64,000 nt of DNA from Chloroflexota bacterium (GTDB lineage: Bacteria; Chloroflexota; Anaerolineae; Anaerolineales; Villigracilaceae). A program made the position numbers and the translations under genes. The notes under the pieces are model-generated. The model saw only the letters and a list, made by a program, of their open reading frames with translations, had not been told where the DNA came from and made no database searches. Each line of letters starts with the position of its first letter. The stretch's first letter is position 1. Location: positions 827,372 to 891,371 of the forward strand of contig JACPVF010000007.1 in NCBI GenBank assembly GCA_016191845.1, given 5' to 3'. Below, piece by piece: positions 8,506 through 16,912 of the stretch.

Positions 8506-8563
8506 CTTGACGGTTACTTTGGTTGGTCGTATAACTCGACCTATCCTGAATAGAGGGTTGCTT

Positions 8564-9247
8564 ATGGACATCAACTTCTGGGCAATTGGTATTACGATAG
8601 GTCTGCTTCTCCTGGCTTTGTGGATTTTTGCCTCCATTCGTGTGAAAAGTGTTTGGAGTGGATTCGTGCTGGCAGCTGTGCTATCTATGCTTGTTGCTGT
8701 TCTAATGATCGTTTTGTTTGGTCCGATAATTTTATTCCAGTATATCCCTGAAAAAATCCAATTTTACATTGGGGTGCTTTCTTCATTGATCGGTTGTCTT
8801 GCTTTTGCATTGGTTTCCCTTACTCTTGGTTGTAGATTAAAAGCGGCAGGTAACTATATCCTCAAGGAACAAATGAAAAGCGCGCAACTGGCACAGGGAG
8901 CAGCAATGTTTCTGCTTTTCTACTGTCAAATAACAGTTGCAATCGATTCGATCTACAGTATGAATGCGTACGAATCTTACAGACGAAATATTTTTGGGTG
9001 GATCGTCAACATTTGTCTGGCACTTTATTCTTACTATTCATTCGAATATCGCGAAAAGGGATTTGTTCACCGCGGCAAGGTTATTTTGTTTTCCAATATT
9101 GGATATGCCAGGTGGGAAAACCCGTGGACCAAAATGAAACTCAAAGTTCGACTAAAAGACACAAAACAGGAAACGACACTTAAAATCCCTTCGGACATGA
9201 GTGCTTTGGTTAACAATTACGTTAAAGCGAACTCCCCTCGCCCCTGA
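8564..9247 (+). CDS. Membrane protein with cytosolic C-terminal domain, low GC
   Basis: This 227-residue protein has an ATG at 8564 with GAGG upstream. A longer frame opening at a TTG at 8462 runs through the terminator and is rejected. Four to five hydrophobic segments (about 5-25, 33-60, 67-90, 113-130, 145-162) are followed by a charged C-terminal domain of about 60 residues (REKGFVHRGKVILFSNIGYA onward). That tail resembles the PH-like C-terminal domains of small membrane proteins such as DUF5673, but I am not sure of the match. The gene is clearly more A+T rich than its neighbours, with AAA, TTT and ATT codons common, which suggests transfer. Function unknown. Confidence 0.7.
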   Translation: MDINFWAIGITIGLLLLALWIFASIRVKSVWSGFVLAAVLSMLVAVLMIVLFGPIILFQYIPEKIQFYIGVLSSLIGCLAFALVSLTLGCRLKAAGNYILKEQMKSAQLAQGAAMFLLFYCQITVAIDSIYSMNAYESYRRNIFGWIVNICLALYSYYSFEYREKGFVHRGKVILFSNIGYARWENPWTKMKLKVRLKDTKQETTLKIPSDMSALVNNYVKANSPRP

Positions 9248-9355
9248 CCAATTTTTTTACCCTCCCATTGCGCAAACCAGGGGCGAATCAGCCGTAAAAC
9301 CGAATCTGCGGGTACAATTGGCACTCATATCACCTCGAACGGCAGGGACGCCCGC

Positions 9356-10522
9356 ATGAGAGTAGAACGCTTCAAAGAACTGGATGGGATGCGCGGGCTG
9401 GCATCCATCATGGTCATCTCGTATCACATCTTCAAACGCGGGGAATATTTCACCACCAACCCGATCCTGCACTTTGTCACTGGCGTGACCCTGTACAACT
9501 GGTATGCCATTGAGACCTTCTTCGTTCTCTCAGGCTTTTTGATCACCAGCATCCTGCTCCGAACCAAGGGCGAACCGCATTTCTTCCGCAATTTCTACGT
9601 GCGCCGCTCGCTGCGGGTCTTTCCGCTTTATTACTTCGCGTTGATCGTCATCATCGCATTGCTGCCCACCGTGGAACCCGATTACATGCCCGAACTGCCG
9701 CGCCTGATTCCCATCCTGTTGCTCTATCAGCAGAACTGGGTCTACCTCATCGGGAATGTCAAGACCACTATTTACCTGGCAGTCACCTGGTCTCTGGCTG
9801 TGGAGGAGCAATTCTATCTGGCCTGGCCGTTCGTGGTGAATGCCCTGAGCAAGAAAAATCTTCTGCGGCTGAGCTTTACGATCATTGGACTTTCGAACCT
9901 GGCCCGCATCCTGGCTGCCATCTTCTGGACCGACGCCAACCGCATGGCAACCTTTTTCTTCTACAACTCATTCACCCGCATGGAACCGATTGCCTTCGGT
10001 GTCCTGCTGGCGATTGCCTTTACCGAGCCAGGTTGGAAGGAAAAACTGAGCAAATACTCCCTGCCTGTCTTTCTAACGACCTATATTACCCTATTGATCG
10101 TCGAGTACGTCACCAACCCGGGCATCCCGCATCCCATTTACGGAAACATCCCGCTAACCCTGGTCGGCTACCCGTTGGCTGAAACCTTTGCCGCGGCGTT
10201 GATCATCACCCTGACCAACCATGCAGAGACCTCCTTCCTGCGCCGCCTGTTCCGCAACAAGATCCTGGTCTTCTTCGGCGACCACAGTTATTCGATGTAC
10301 CTCTTCCACCTGCCCGTGGGCCTGATCCTGCTCGATTTCCTCTGGCGTCACGGCTATCGCGGATGGCCCTTCTTCTTTATTTATATTGGCCTGGTCTTTG
10401 CGATCACGACCGCCATCTCAATGGTGACCTGGTACGTGGTCGAACGTCCCATGCTCAACCTGAAAAAATATTTCGAATACAAGGAACCGCAAGCCGCCCC
10501 GAGCACTGCGCAGGCGGACTAA
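9356..10522 (+). CDS. Acyltransferase 3 family (OafA/YrhL-like)
   Basis: An integral membrane O-acyltransferase of 388 residues with about ten membrane helices. The family motif is at the N-terminus: FKELDGMRGLASIMVISYH (about 5-23), with the catalytic-type His in SYH. Further marks are RNFYVRRSLRVFPLYY (about 79-94), TWSLAVEEQFYLAWP (about 144-158) and the terminal VERPMLNLKKYF. Such enzymes transfer acetyl or other acyl groups to extracellular glycans or lipids. No SGNH hydrolase domain is fused. A TACAAT -10-like box lies at 9313-9318. It is probably monocistronic; the acceptor is unknown. Confidence 0.92.
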   Translation: MRVERFKELDGMRGLASIMVISYHIFKRGEYFTTNPILHFVTGVTLYNWYAIETFFVLSGFLITSILLRTKGEPHFFRNFYVRRSLRVFPLYYFALIVIIALLPTVEPDYMPELPRLIPILLLYQQNWVYLIGNVKTTIYLAVTWSLAVEEQFYLAWPFVVNALSKKNLLRLSFTIIGLSNLARILAAIFWTDANRMATFFFYNSFTRMEPIAFGVLLAIAFTEPGWKEKLSKYSLPVFLTTYITLLIVEYVTNPGIPHPIYGNIPLTLVGYPLAETFAAALIITLTNHAETSFLRRLFRNKILVFFGDHSYSMYLFHLPVGLILLDFLWRHGYRGWPFFFIYIGLVFAITTAISMVTWYVVERPMLNLKKYFEYKEPQAAPSTAQAD

Positions 10523-10531
10523 GTCTCAGCC

Positions 10532-11041
10532 ATGAACGTGCTGGCTGAGATCTACCGCCATCCCCAAGCCGACCCAAGTGGCAGGACCATCTCGCGGATG
10601 TCGGTACGTGCGATCATTTTTCAGGGTCGGGACCTGCTGCTGGTCCGCGTGGCGATGGGCGGGTACAAATTCCCGGGCGGGGGCGTGGATGAGGGTGAGA
10701 GTCAAGCCGAGGCGTTGCGGCGTGAGATCCTTGAAGAGTGCGGGGCCACCCTGATCCACATTGGGGATGAAGTCGGTGCTGTGGTCGAGTATAAACTTGC
10801 CATCGATGAAGGGTTCGACACCTTCAAGATGACCTCGTGTTATTTCCTGTGTGACGTGGCAGATGGCTTCGGCCCCCAGAACCTGGACGAATACGAAGCC
10901 GACTTGGGCTTCGAGCCGCGCTGGGTGTCCATTGACGAGGCTCTGCGCGCAAATCGTTCCCTCCTGGAGACCAAGTCTGCGCCTGACTGGTTGAAGAGGG
11001 AGATCTTCGTGCTCGAATACCTTCAACACAACTTCTGCTGA
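10532..11041 (+). CDS. NUDIX hydrolase
   Basis: A 169-residue NUDIX protein. The box G-x5-E-x7-REILEECG is complete (G50, E56, R64-E65, E68-E69), so pyrophosphohydrolase chemistry on a nucleoside diphosphate-X compound is expected. The substrate cannot be read from the sequence. An inner start at the Met of MSVRAIIF (residue 23) is possible, but residues 1-22 fit the extended N-termini of such proteins. The start codon at 10532 lies inside a hairpin (10524-10551, CTCAGCC pairing with GGCTGAG), and there is no clear Shine-Dalgarno sequence, so translation may be weak or regulated. Confidence 0.88.
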   Translation: MNVLAEIYRHPQADPSGRTISRMSVRAIIFQGRDLLLVRVAMGGYKFPGGGVDEGESQAEALRREILEECGATLIHIGDEVGAVVEYKLAIDEGFDTFKMTSCYFLCDVADGFGPQNLDEYEADLGFEPRWVSIDEALRANRSLLETKSAPDWLKREIFVLEYLQHNFC

Positions 11042-11082
11042 CACTTGACACTGACATTTCCACCTGTCTGTGGTTAAATCAC

Positions 11083-11097
11083 GGCAGGAGTCCTGCC
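11083..11097 (+). promoter_or_regulatory. Hairpin masking the ribosome binding site of the next gene
   Basis: GGCAGG-AGT-CCTGCC is a perfect 6-bp hairpin ending at the base before the ATG at 11098. The AGGAG Shine-Dalgarno sequence (11086-11090) lies in its stem and loop. Confidence 0.5.
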
Positions 11098-12501
11098 ATG
11101 CCCAAACCTTCCCCTGAGTTCGAAGCCTTTCTGCAAACCTATCCCACCTTCGCCAAAACCGAATCCATCGACGCTTTGCGCCGCGCGGAATATTCCCGCC
11201 TCGATGACGCCGAGCACATCTATCTCGATTACACAGGCGGTGGTATTTACGCCGAGTCGCAGATTCGCCAGCATCATGAACTGTTGCGCAAGAACACCTT
11301 TGGCAATCCACACTCCACCAATCCCACCTCGCAGGCTGCCACCAAACTTGTCGAAGGTGCGCGTGAGTATATTCTTGAATTTTTCAACGCTGACCCGAAT
11401 GAATACCTGGCCATTTTCACCTCCAACGCCAGCGGGGCACTCAAACTGGTGGGCGAGTCCTATCCCTTCCCAAACGGGCGATACCTGCTGACCTTTGACA
11501 ACCATAACTCGGTCAATGGGATTCGGGAATTCGCCCATGCGCGCGGCGCGGATGTGACCTACATCCCCGTTATGCTCCCCGACATGCGACTCGATTCCGC
11601 CACCCTGGACCTCGAGTTGGCCCGTCCCTCGGCGAGCGGATACAACCTCTTTGCCTTTCCTGCTCAATCGAACTTTTCCTCGGTCCAGCATCCGCTCGAG
11701 TGGATCGAGAAAGCCCACGCCCACGGCTGGGATGTGCTGCTCGATGCGGCGGCCTTCGTTCCAACCAGTAAACTGAACCTCTCACAGGTTCACCCTGATT
11801 TTGTGCCGATCTCGTTTTATAAGATGTTTGGTTATCCCACCGGTATTGGCGCACTGATCGCCCGCAAGGAGGCGCTCGCCAAATTGCATCGTCCCTGGTT
11901 TGCGGGTGGGACCATTACGGTTGCATCCGTGCAGGGCGACAAATACTACCTGGCTGACGGCGCGCCCGCTTTTGAGGATGGCACGCTCGATTACCTCGGC
12001 ATCCCCGCCGTGGAGATCGGTCTGCGTCATATCCAGTCCATTGGTTACGACGTCATCAAGGAGCGTGTCCGCACACTGACGGGCTGGCTGCTCGACAACC
12101 TGACACAGATGAAGCACTCCACAGGCGAACCATTGGTCCATGTCTACGGTCCGACGAATGTCGACCAGCGTGGCGGCGCGGTGACAGTCAACTTCTTCAA
12201 TAAGGATGGCCAGCCCATCGACCACCGCTTTATCGAGCAGGAGGCCAATAAAGTAAATATCTCCCTGCGGACGGGTTGCTTCTGCAATCCGGGCGCGGGT
12301 GAGATTGCGCTCGAGATCTCCCAGATGGAACTGGCCGCTTGCTTTACTCAGCCCACCCACCGTCAGCGCCTCTCCATCGACGACTTCCGCGTTTGCATCG
12401 ACGGAAAGGCCAGCGGCGCTGTGCGCATTTCGGTAGGCATGGTCACCAACTTCAATGACGTGCAGTCGTTCCTGACATTTGCCAGAGGGTTGTTGAGTTG
12501 A
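11098..12501 (+). CDS. Molybdenum-cofactor-sulfurase-like class V aminotransferase
   Basis: A PLP enzyme of 467 residues related to the NifS-like N-terminal domain of molybdenum cofactor sulfurase (MOCOS/ABA3/HxB). Typical marks are IYLDYTGGGIYAESQI (about 41-56), NPHSTNPTS, FPAQSNFSSVQHPLEWI, the PLP Lys in SFYKMFGYPTG (K242), and RTGCFCNPGAGE with Cys394 and Cys396. In that family a persulfide is formed on a conserved Cys and delivered to the Mo centre. The MOSC domain found in eukaryotic proteins is absent. The gene overlaps ywbE by TTGA. Activity as an L-cysteine desulfurase is likely but unproven; no molybdoenzyme is in the window. Confidence 0.8.
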   Translation: MPKPSPEFEAFLQTYPTFAKTESIDALRRAEYSRLDDAEHIYLDYTGGGIYAESQIRQHHELLRKNTFGNPHSTNPTSQAATKLVEGAREYILEFFNADPNEYLAIFTSNASGALKLVGESYPFPNGRYLLTFDNHNSVNGIREFAHARGADVTYIPVMLPDMRLDSATLDLELARPSASGYNLFAFPAQSNFSSVQHPLEWIEKAHAHGWDVLLDAAAFVPTSKLNLSQVHPDFVPISFYKMFGYPTGIGALIARKEALAKLHRPWFAGGTITVASVQGDKYYLADGAPAFEDGTLDYLGIPAVEIGLRHIQSIGYDVIKERVRTLTGWLLDNLTQMKHSTGEPLVHVYGPTNVDQRGGAVTVNFFNKDGQPIDHRFIEQEANKVNISLRTGCFCNPGAGEIALEISQMELAACFTQPTHRQRLSIDDFRVCIDGKASGAVRISVGMVTNFNDVQSFLTFARGLLS

Positions 12502-12695
12502 ACGGACAACTTCGCGCCAACATCAAACCCGGCCTGACCGTGCTGATCGTCCTTAAACAAGACCAGCGCACGGGCAAGTTGACCAAGGGCATTGTCAAGG
12601 ATATCCTGACCAAGTCACCGACCCATCCGCACGGGATCAAGGTCCGCTTGACCGATGGACAGGTGGGGCGGGTGAAGGAGATTGTGTTGGAATGA
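12498..12695 (+). CDS. ywbE: YwbE family protein (DUF2196)
   Basis: A 65-residue single-domain protein of the YwbE family (TIGR03833), with the pattern IKPGLTVLIVLKQDQRTGKL, TKSPTHPHGIKVRLTDGQVG and a final GRVKEIV. It is a small beta-barrel (SH3/KOW-like) of unknown role, possibly nucleic-acid binding. The start is a TTG whose first base lies within the last codons of the upstream gene (TTGA overlap), so it is translationally coupled. A strong terminator follows immediately. Confidence 0.9.
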   Translation: MNGQLRANIKPGLTVLIVLKQDQRTGKLTKGIVKDILTKSPTHPHGIKVRLTDGQVGRVKEIVLE

Positions 12696-12727
12696 AAAGA
12701 GGCCGCGGAAAGCGGCCTCTTTCTTTT
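12696..12727. terminator. Bidirectional intrinsic terminator
   Basis: AAAGAGGCCGC (12696-12706) pairs with GCGGCCTCTTT (12712-12722), followed by CTTTTT. It lies between convergent ywbE and the pectate lyase gene. Confidence 0.88.
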
Positions 12728-12735
12728 TATGGATG

Positions 12736-14706
12736 TTACGGCAATGCGAAAGTACGGACCAGAAAGACTGCCATCTGTGCGCGCGTGACCGACTCGCGCG
12801 GGCAATACGAACTGGAACTACATCCGCCTGTGATGCCCTCAGCAGCCAATTGCTCGATCCAATCTGCGGCCCAGTAGTCGGCGGGCACATCGTCAAATTG
12901 GGTGCCGCTGGCAGATGGAGGTGCATAGTCGGAGCCGTGTTCCGCTTTTAGCAGGAAGACCGCCATCTGGTCGCGAGTCAGCGCCAGGTCCGGGCAGAAA
13001 TTCCCATCGCCGCAGCCCGCTGAGACTCCATCCGCGACCAGGGCCTCGATCCAGTAGCGTGCCCAGTGGTTCGTGGTGTCATTGAATGTAATGGACACGT
13101 TTGTGGGCGGTGTGTAACTCGCGCCATGCATGGCGCGTTCGAGGAAGACAGCCATCTGTGCGCGAGTAACTTGTGCCTCGGGGCAGTAGATCAGCGGGTT
13201 GATCCCGCATCCGCCCGTGATGCCCGACTGGTACAGCCGCTCGATCCACTCGCGGGCCCAGTAATCAGTGGGGACATCATAGAAGAGGGTGGCGACCGCC
13301 CCGTTCTTGGGGTCGGTGCCGTTCATGTATTCCTCGACATTGGTATAGCCGTCGCCGTCAGCATCGGTGATGTTATCGGTGGCGTTGTTCGGGTTTAGAC
13401 CGTACTTCGCCTCCCAGACGTCGGGCATGCCATCGTGGTCGCCATCGGCGCAAGGAGTGCCAGCCGCAATGGCGGCCCATCCGCCCACCTGGGACGGGTC
13501 ATCGATGATCTTGCCTGTGCCGTTGCGTACGTCGTTGACCACGCGCGTGTCGATGCCATCTCGTCGCGTGGACCAGGTCCCGTCGCAGGCGAGGGCCGCG
13601 CTGTTGCCCGCTGCCGCCAATACCTGGGTGTAGGCGTCCGTCGCTGAGGTGGTGGTGACTAGCGGCGCATCATGCCGAGCGGTGGTCAGGAAACTGCGCG
13701 AACCCGAGTCCACCACCAGGCTTTGTGTCTGACCATCGGTGGTGCGGTGTGGACCGATATTGCCCGACACGTACAAGTCCGCGCCCAGGCCGCCGTCATC
13801 GTAGGTCTTGATCTCATATTTGCCGCTACCGGTGTTTGGACCGTACTTGTAGTAATTGCCGACGAAGTTGACCGGCACGATCGAGGCCGATTTCATGTAG
13901 ACGTACATGAACGTGCCGAACGGGTTGTAGGCCACGTTGTTGACCACGTCCACCAGACCGCTGGTCTGGATCAGGGGATTGCGCTCGCCGTTATGCGCGA
14001 ACAGGTTGTGATGCACGCTGATGTCTTCCGAGCCAAGCGCGTTCTTGCTCTCGCTATCGGCATAGCCGCCCACCATCAGTCCCTTGCTGTGACAACCCTT
14101 GGAGTGGGTACTGCAATCCAGGCCCTCGGAAACGATGGACCATTGGATGGTGGTGTCGTACACCTTGTACCAGGTCTCCAGTACTTCGTCGGTGCCCCAG
14201 CTGAAGGAGCAGTGGTCGATGATGATGTTGTAAAGATGGACGCCGTTCGAGGCGGCTTGCGCGGCGTGATTCTCTCCGCCCGCGCCCGGGCGTGAAGTGA
14301 TGTAGCGCAGGATCACGTCATGGGTCTTGACGAGCAGGGCGTCGCCGCCGGCCGACTTCTTGAGCGTGATGCCGCCGCCCGGGGCGGTCTGCCCCGCGAT
14401 GGTGATGTATGGATTGGTGATGGTCAATGCGGAGTTGAGCACGATGGTCCCGCCTGTGCGGAAGATACAGATACGTGGACCGCTGGCTTCCACGCAGGCC
14501 CGCAGGCTGCCCGCGCCTGAATCGTTTATGTTCGTGACCTCGAAGACCCTGCCGCCCCGACCGCCAAGTGAATAAGCCCCAAAGCCCTCCGCCCCCGGGA
14601 AGGCGGGGATCGTCCCCGCTGTGGATTGCGCGTAGGCTATCCCGTGCGGGATGAGCAATGCGGCAACCGCCAACAGGGAGACCAGACTCGTGAACCATTT
14701 TTTCAT
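12736..14706 (-). CDS. Secreted pectate lyase-like protein with three SLH domains
   Basis: A 656-residue exported protein. The chosen ATG (14706) has AAAGGA nine bases upstream; an in-frame TTG at 14724 is less likely. Residues 1-27 form a signal peptide ending in AYAQ. Residues about 35-400 match the polysaccharide lyase family 1 parallel beta-helix: AFPGAEGFGAYSLGGRGG, ITIAGQTAPGGGITL, IIIDHCSFSWGTDE, VHHNLFAHNGERNP. A calcium-type linker (DHDGMPDVWE, DADGDGYTNVEEYMNG) follows, then three SLH domains (about 480-655), each with a GC-x(5-8)-YCP-x-TRAQMAVFL pattern. It should be surface-bound and cleave pectin-like polyuronates outside the cell. Confidence 0.88.
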   Translation of the reverse strand: MKKWFTSLVSLLAVAALLIPHGIAYAQSTAGTIPAFPGAEGFGAYSLGGRGGRVFEVTNINDSGAGSLRACVEASGPRICIFRTGGTIVLNSALTITNPYITIAGQTAPGGGITLKKSAGGDALLVKTHDVILRYITSRPGAGGENHAAQAASNGVHLYNIIIDHCSFSWGTDEVLETWYKVYDTTIQWSIVSEGLDCSTHSKGCHSKGLMVGGYADSESKNALGSEDISVHHNLFAHNGERNPLIQTSGLVDVVNNVAYNPFGTFMYVYMKSASIVPVNFVGNYYKYGPNTGSGKYEIKTYDDGGLGADLYVSGNIGPHRTTDGQTQSLVVDSGSRSFLTTARHDAPLVTTTSATDAYTQVLAAAGNSAALACDGTWSTRRDGIDTRVVNDVRNGTGKIIDDPSQVGGWAAIAAGTPCADGDHDGMPDVWEAKYGLNPNNATDNITDADGDGYTNVEEYMNGTDPKNGAVATLFYDVPTDYWAREWIERLYQSGITGGCGINPLIYCPEAQVTRAQMAVFLERAMHGASYTPPTNVSITFNDTTNHWARYWIEALVADGVSAGCGDGNFCPDLALTRDQMAVFLLKAEHGSDYAPPSASGTQFDDVPADYWAADWIEQLAAEGITGGCSSSSYCPRESVTRAQMAVFLVRTFALP

Positions 14707-14867
14707 TTGGATTTTCCTTTGCAACTTCCTTCGGACCTGACGCCAGACGGGAATCTACCGTCTGGAAACTGGCGTAATACGACCTGCCAGCCGGGCTTTG
14801 CGTTCTTGCAGTTTGGATTTCAGTGTCGGTGAAGGGGTTTTGTTGCAGGATGGAAAACGCAATGCCT

Positions 14868-14873
14868 TATAAT
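14868..14873 (+). promoter_or_regulatory. TATAAT -10 element
   Basis: A perfect TATAAT lies 11 bp before the GTG at 14885. A TTGCAG at 14843-14848 is 19 bp upstream of it and a poor -35. Transcripts would begin about five bases before the proposed start codon. Confidence 0.5.
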
Positions 14874-14884
14874 GCAAAGCAATT

Positions 14885-15226
14885 GTGATGGAATATTACC
14901 AGAACCCCAATGGAACCGCGGTACCGGAGCCGTTTACAGATGTGAAAGAATCCTTTCATCTTTCTGCCTTCGTGTCGAAAAATGCCAAAAAAACTCGTTT
15001 TTTAGCGGATAAATGTCTCGATGAAAAAAGATGGCTCCAGTGGAGGCTGGGCCTGGTGGTGGTGGCGCTGGTCTTCTCCACGCTGGCTTGCGAACCAGTC
15101 TTCGTCGTCGGTTGGCAGGAACTGGCGCTGATCGTGGTGTTGGTCGCCTTCCTGATCGGCCCGCTGATCTTCCGTCTGGCGCGCGCCTGGTTCCGTTTTC
15201 AAGACTCACGAAAGGATAAGAAATAG
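14885..15226 (+). CDS. Small two-helix membrane protein, unknown
   Basis: A 113-residue frame with a polar N-terminal half and two hydrophobic segments (about 53-70 and 76-98), ending in a basic tail (RFQDSRKDKK). The second helix starts after VVGWQEL. I recognise no family. The start is uncertain: GTG at 14885, ATG at 14888 or a GTG near codon 30 are all possible and none has a good Shine-Dalgarno sequence. The nearby TATAAT favours the first two with almost no leader. It precedes the DUF2721 gene by 7 bp, so the two are probably co-transcribed. Confidence 0.55.
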   Translation: MMEYYQNPNGTAVPEPFTDVKESFHLSAFVSKNAKKTRFLADKCLDEKRWLQWRLGLVVVALVFSTLACEPVFVVGWQELALIVVLVAFLIGPLIFRLARAWFRFQDSRKDKK

Positions 15227-15233
15227 GTTTAAT

Positions 15234-15668
15234 ATGATCTCTGTTTCCCAACTCATCCCCACTTTGCAGGTGGCCATTGGCCCTGTGGTGCTCATCTCGG
15301 GCATCGGCCTGCTGATCCTGAGCATGACCAATCGCCTGGGTCGCATCATCGACCGCGGCCGCAGCCTGGTGCGTGAACTCTCCGAGATTCCCGAGCGCAA
15401 CCAGGGCGTCGTCCATCAACAATTACACATTCTCTCGCGTCGCGCGCACCTGATGCGCAATGCCATTACTTTTGCCACCATCAGCGTATTGCTGGCGGCC
15501 TGTCTCATTATCACGTTGTTCATCACTGCCGTGTTGAAGATCGAGGATGCCTGGCTGATCGGGATCATCTTCATTTGTTCGCTCGGATCGTTGATCGTTT
15601 CGCTGATCTACTTCCTGCAAGACCTGGACCAATCGCTGGTGGCCTTCAAGCTGGATATTGGTGAGTAG
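15234..15668 (+). CDS. DUF2721 family membrane protein
   Basis: A 144-residue protein with the DUF2721 layout: an N-terminal helix (about 9-30), the conserved SMTNRLGRIIDRGRSLVREL cytosolic segment, a central amphipathic stretch (LHILSRRAHLMRNAI) and two closing helices (about 80-100 and 106-128). The function of the family is unknown. It is in a tight cluster with a small membrane protein upstream and a lipoprotein downstream. Confidence 0.88.
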   Translation: MISVSQLIPTLQVAIGPVVLISGIGLLILSMTNRLGRIIDRGRSLVRELSEIPERNQGVVHQQLHILSRRAHLMRNAITFATISVLLAACLIITLFITAVLKIEDAWLIGIIFICSLGSLIVSLIYFLQDLDQSLVAFKLDIGE

Positions 15669-15693
15669 TCCGTCGATTCGAAAGGAGCAACCC

Positions 15694-16284
15694 TTGAACA
15701 AATTACCCCGTCCCGTTTTCTGGACTTCACTGCTGGTCGCCGTTTTGTTGGCGGGAGTCCTCGCCGCGTGCAGCCCCACCCCCACGGTGGACCAGGCCCA
15801 GGTCCCGCACGATTCTTGCGGCCCGATCGAGCCGACCGACGCCGAGGTCAAGAAGGTCCTGACCTTTGGCGAGGGGTTGTTCAATTCCGCCGACTGGGTC
15901 AAGAGCTACACCGTGGACCCGTACAAGGTCACGCTCACGCGCCGCAATGATGCTGTCCAGGCCATTGCCTATTCAGAGTATCTCATCTTCACCTGTGGCT
16001 ATTCCCAGACCGACCTCGGAAATTATTTCAACGATGAAGGCTTCAACATCATCTTCTCCGATTACGAGAGCCATACACTGGCGAAGTTTTGCGAGCAAAG
16101 CGGAACCTCGCTCTATGAGTACGACCTGGTGGACTCGAACATCAATTACAAGGCGCGCTACTGGGTGAAGCAGGAGGACGAGAAGCATATCTTTGTGTAT
16201 ATGCTGGTCTTTCCGCAGTCGGACCCGGGCTCGTTGGATACATTCAGTAAGCAACTCTTTCCTCTGCTGACCACCTGTCCGTAA
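15694..16284 (+). CDS. Lipoprotein of unknown function
   Basis: A 196-residue exported lipoprotein. The TTG at 15694 is chosen because AAAGGAG lies seven bases upstream and because it gives a compact signal peptide with a lipobox (VLAAC, Cys about 27). An ATG-like frame from 15658 overlaps the upstream gene and lacks a ribosome site. The mature part (about 170 residues) has four Cys and many aromatic residues but no family I recognise. It should be anchored on the outer face of the membrane. The PlsY-like gene follows after one base. Confidence 0.75.
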   Translation: MNKLPRPVFWTSLLVAVLLAGVLAACSPTPTVDQAQVPHDSCGPIEPTDAEVKKVLTFGEGLFNSADWVKSYTVDPYKVTLTRRNDAVQAIAYSEYLIFTCGYSQTDLGNYFNDEGFNIIFSDYESHTLAKFCEQSGTSLYEYDLVDSNINYKARYWVKQEDEKHIFVYMLVFPQSDPGSLDTFSKQLFPLLTTCP

Positions 16285-16285
16285 C

Positions 16286-16912
16286 ATGGACCTTCTGCTG
16301 ACCCTGCTCTTCCCTCTGCTGGGATACCTGTCTGGCTCGCTGCCCTTCGCCATCTGGATCACACGCCTGGTCAAAGGCGTGGACGTGCGCGACGCGGGCT
16401 CGGGCCATGCCACCACGACCAATACCATCCGTCAGGTAGGTTTTGGTTGGGGCGCCTTGGTGTTGGTGCTGGACATCGCCAAGGGTTTCCTGCCTGTATG
16501 GCTAGCACTGACCATTGCGCCAGTTACCAGCTTGCCCTACGTGGTGCCGCTCACCGCCGCCCTGGCCGTGGCGGGACATTGCTGGCCGCTCTTCGCCCAG
16601 TTCCGCGGTGGGATGGGGCTGGCCACAGCAGGCGGGGCCTTGCTGGCGCTTTCTCCACTGGCTTTCGTCTTATGCCTCGGCCTGCTTATCCTGCTCACGC
16701 TGACGGTCCGCCACAGCGCGCGGGCCAGCGTGTTCACAGGGGTGTTGATCGCGCCGATGTTGTGGCTGTTCAACCAACGCGGACTGGTCTTCTGGGCCGC
16801 CGTCGGTGTGGGCCTGGTGATCGCCTTCCGCTTCCTGATCGACTGGAATCGCAAATACCGCGAGCTGTGGCTCGATCGCGAACAACAAAATAAAAAGGAT
16901 GGAACCGCATGA
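16286..16912 (+). CDS. plsY: Divergent PlsY-type glycerol-3-phosphate acyltransferase
   Basis: A 208-residue integral membrane protein with the PlsY topology. PlsY transfers acyl groups from acyl-phosphate to glycerol-3-phosphate. Motif 1 SGSLPFAIWITR (about 16-27) is good. Motif 2 reads GSGHATTTNTIR where the family has GSGNPGATN-x2-R. Motif 3 reads GHCWPLFAQFRGGMGLAT where the family has F-K-G-G-K-G. The two replaced positions lie in substrate-binding loops, so this may be a paralogue with altered substrate or activity. It overlaps the dihydroorotase gene by ATGA. A canonical plsY could exist elsewhere in the genome. Confidence 0.8.
   Translation: MDLLLTLLFPLLGYLSGSLPFAIWITRLVKGVDVRDAGSGHATTTNTIRQVGFGWGALVLVLDIAKGFLPVWLALTIAPVTSLPYVVPLTAALAVAGHCWPLFAQFRGGMGLATAGGALLALSPLAFVLCLGLLILLTLTVRHSARASVFTGVLIAPMLWLFNQRGLVFWAAVGVGLVIAFRFLIDWNRKYRELWLDREQQNKKDGTA

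Noticed and set aside
8462..8563. Upstream TTG start for the low-GC membrane protein
   Set aside because: It would translate through the terminator hairpin of the VOC gene; the ATG at 8564 has GAGG at a proper distance.
15031..15219. Alternative Trp-rich frame around the small membrane protein
   Set aside because: Other frames here end soon or give implausible runs of Trp/Arg/Ser; the frame with two membrane helices is the only sensible one.
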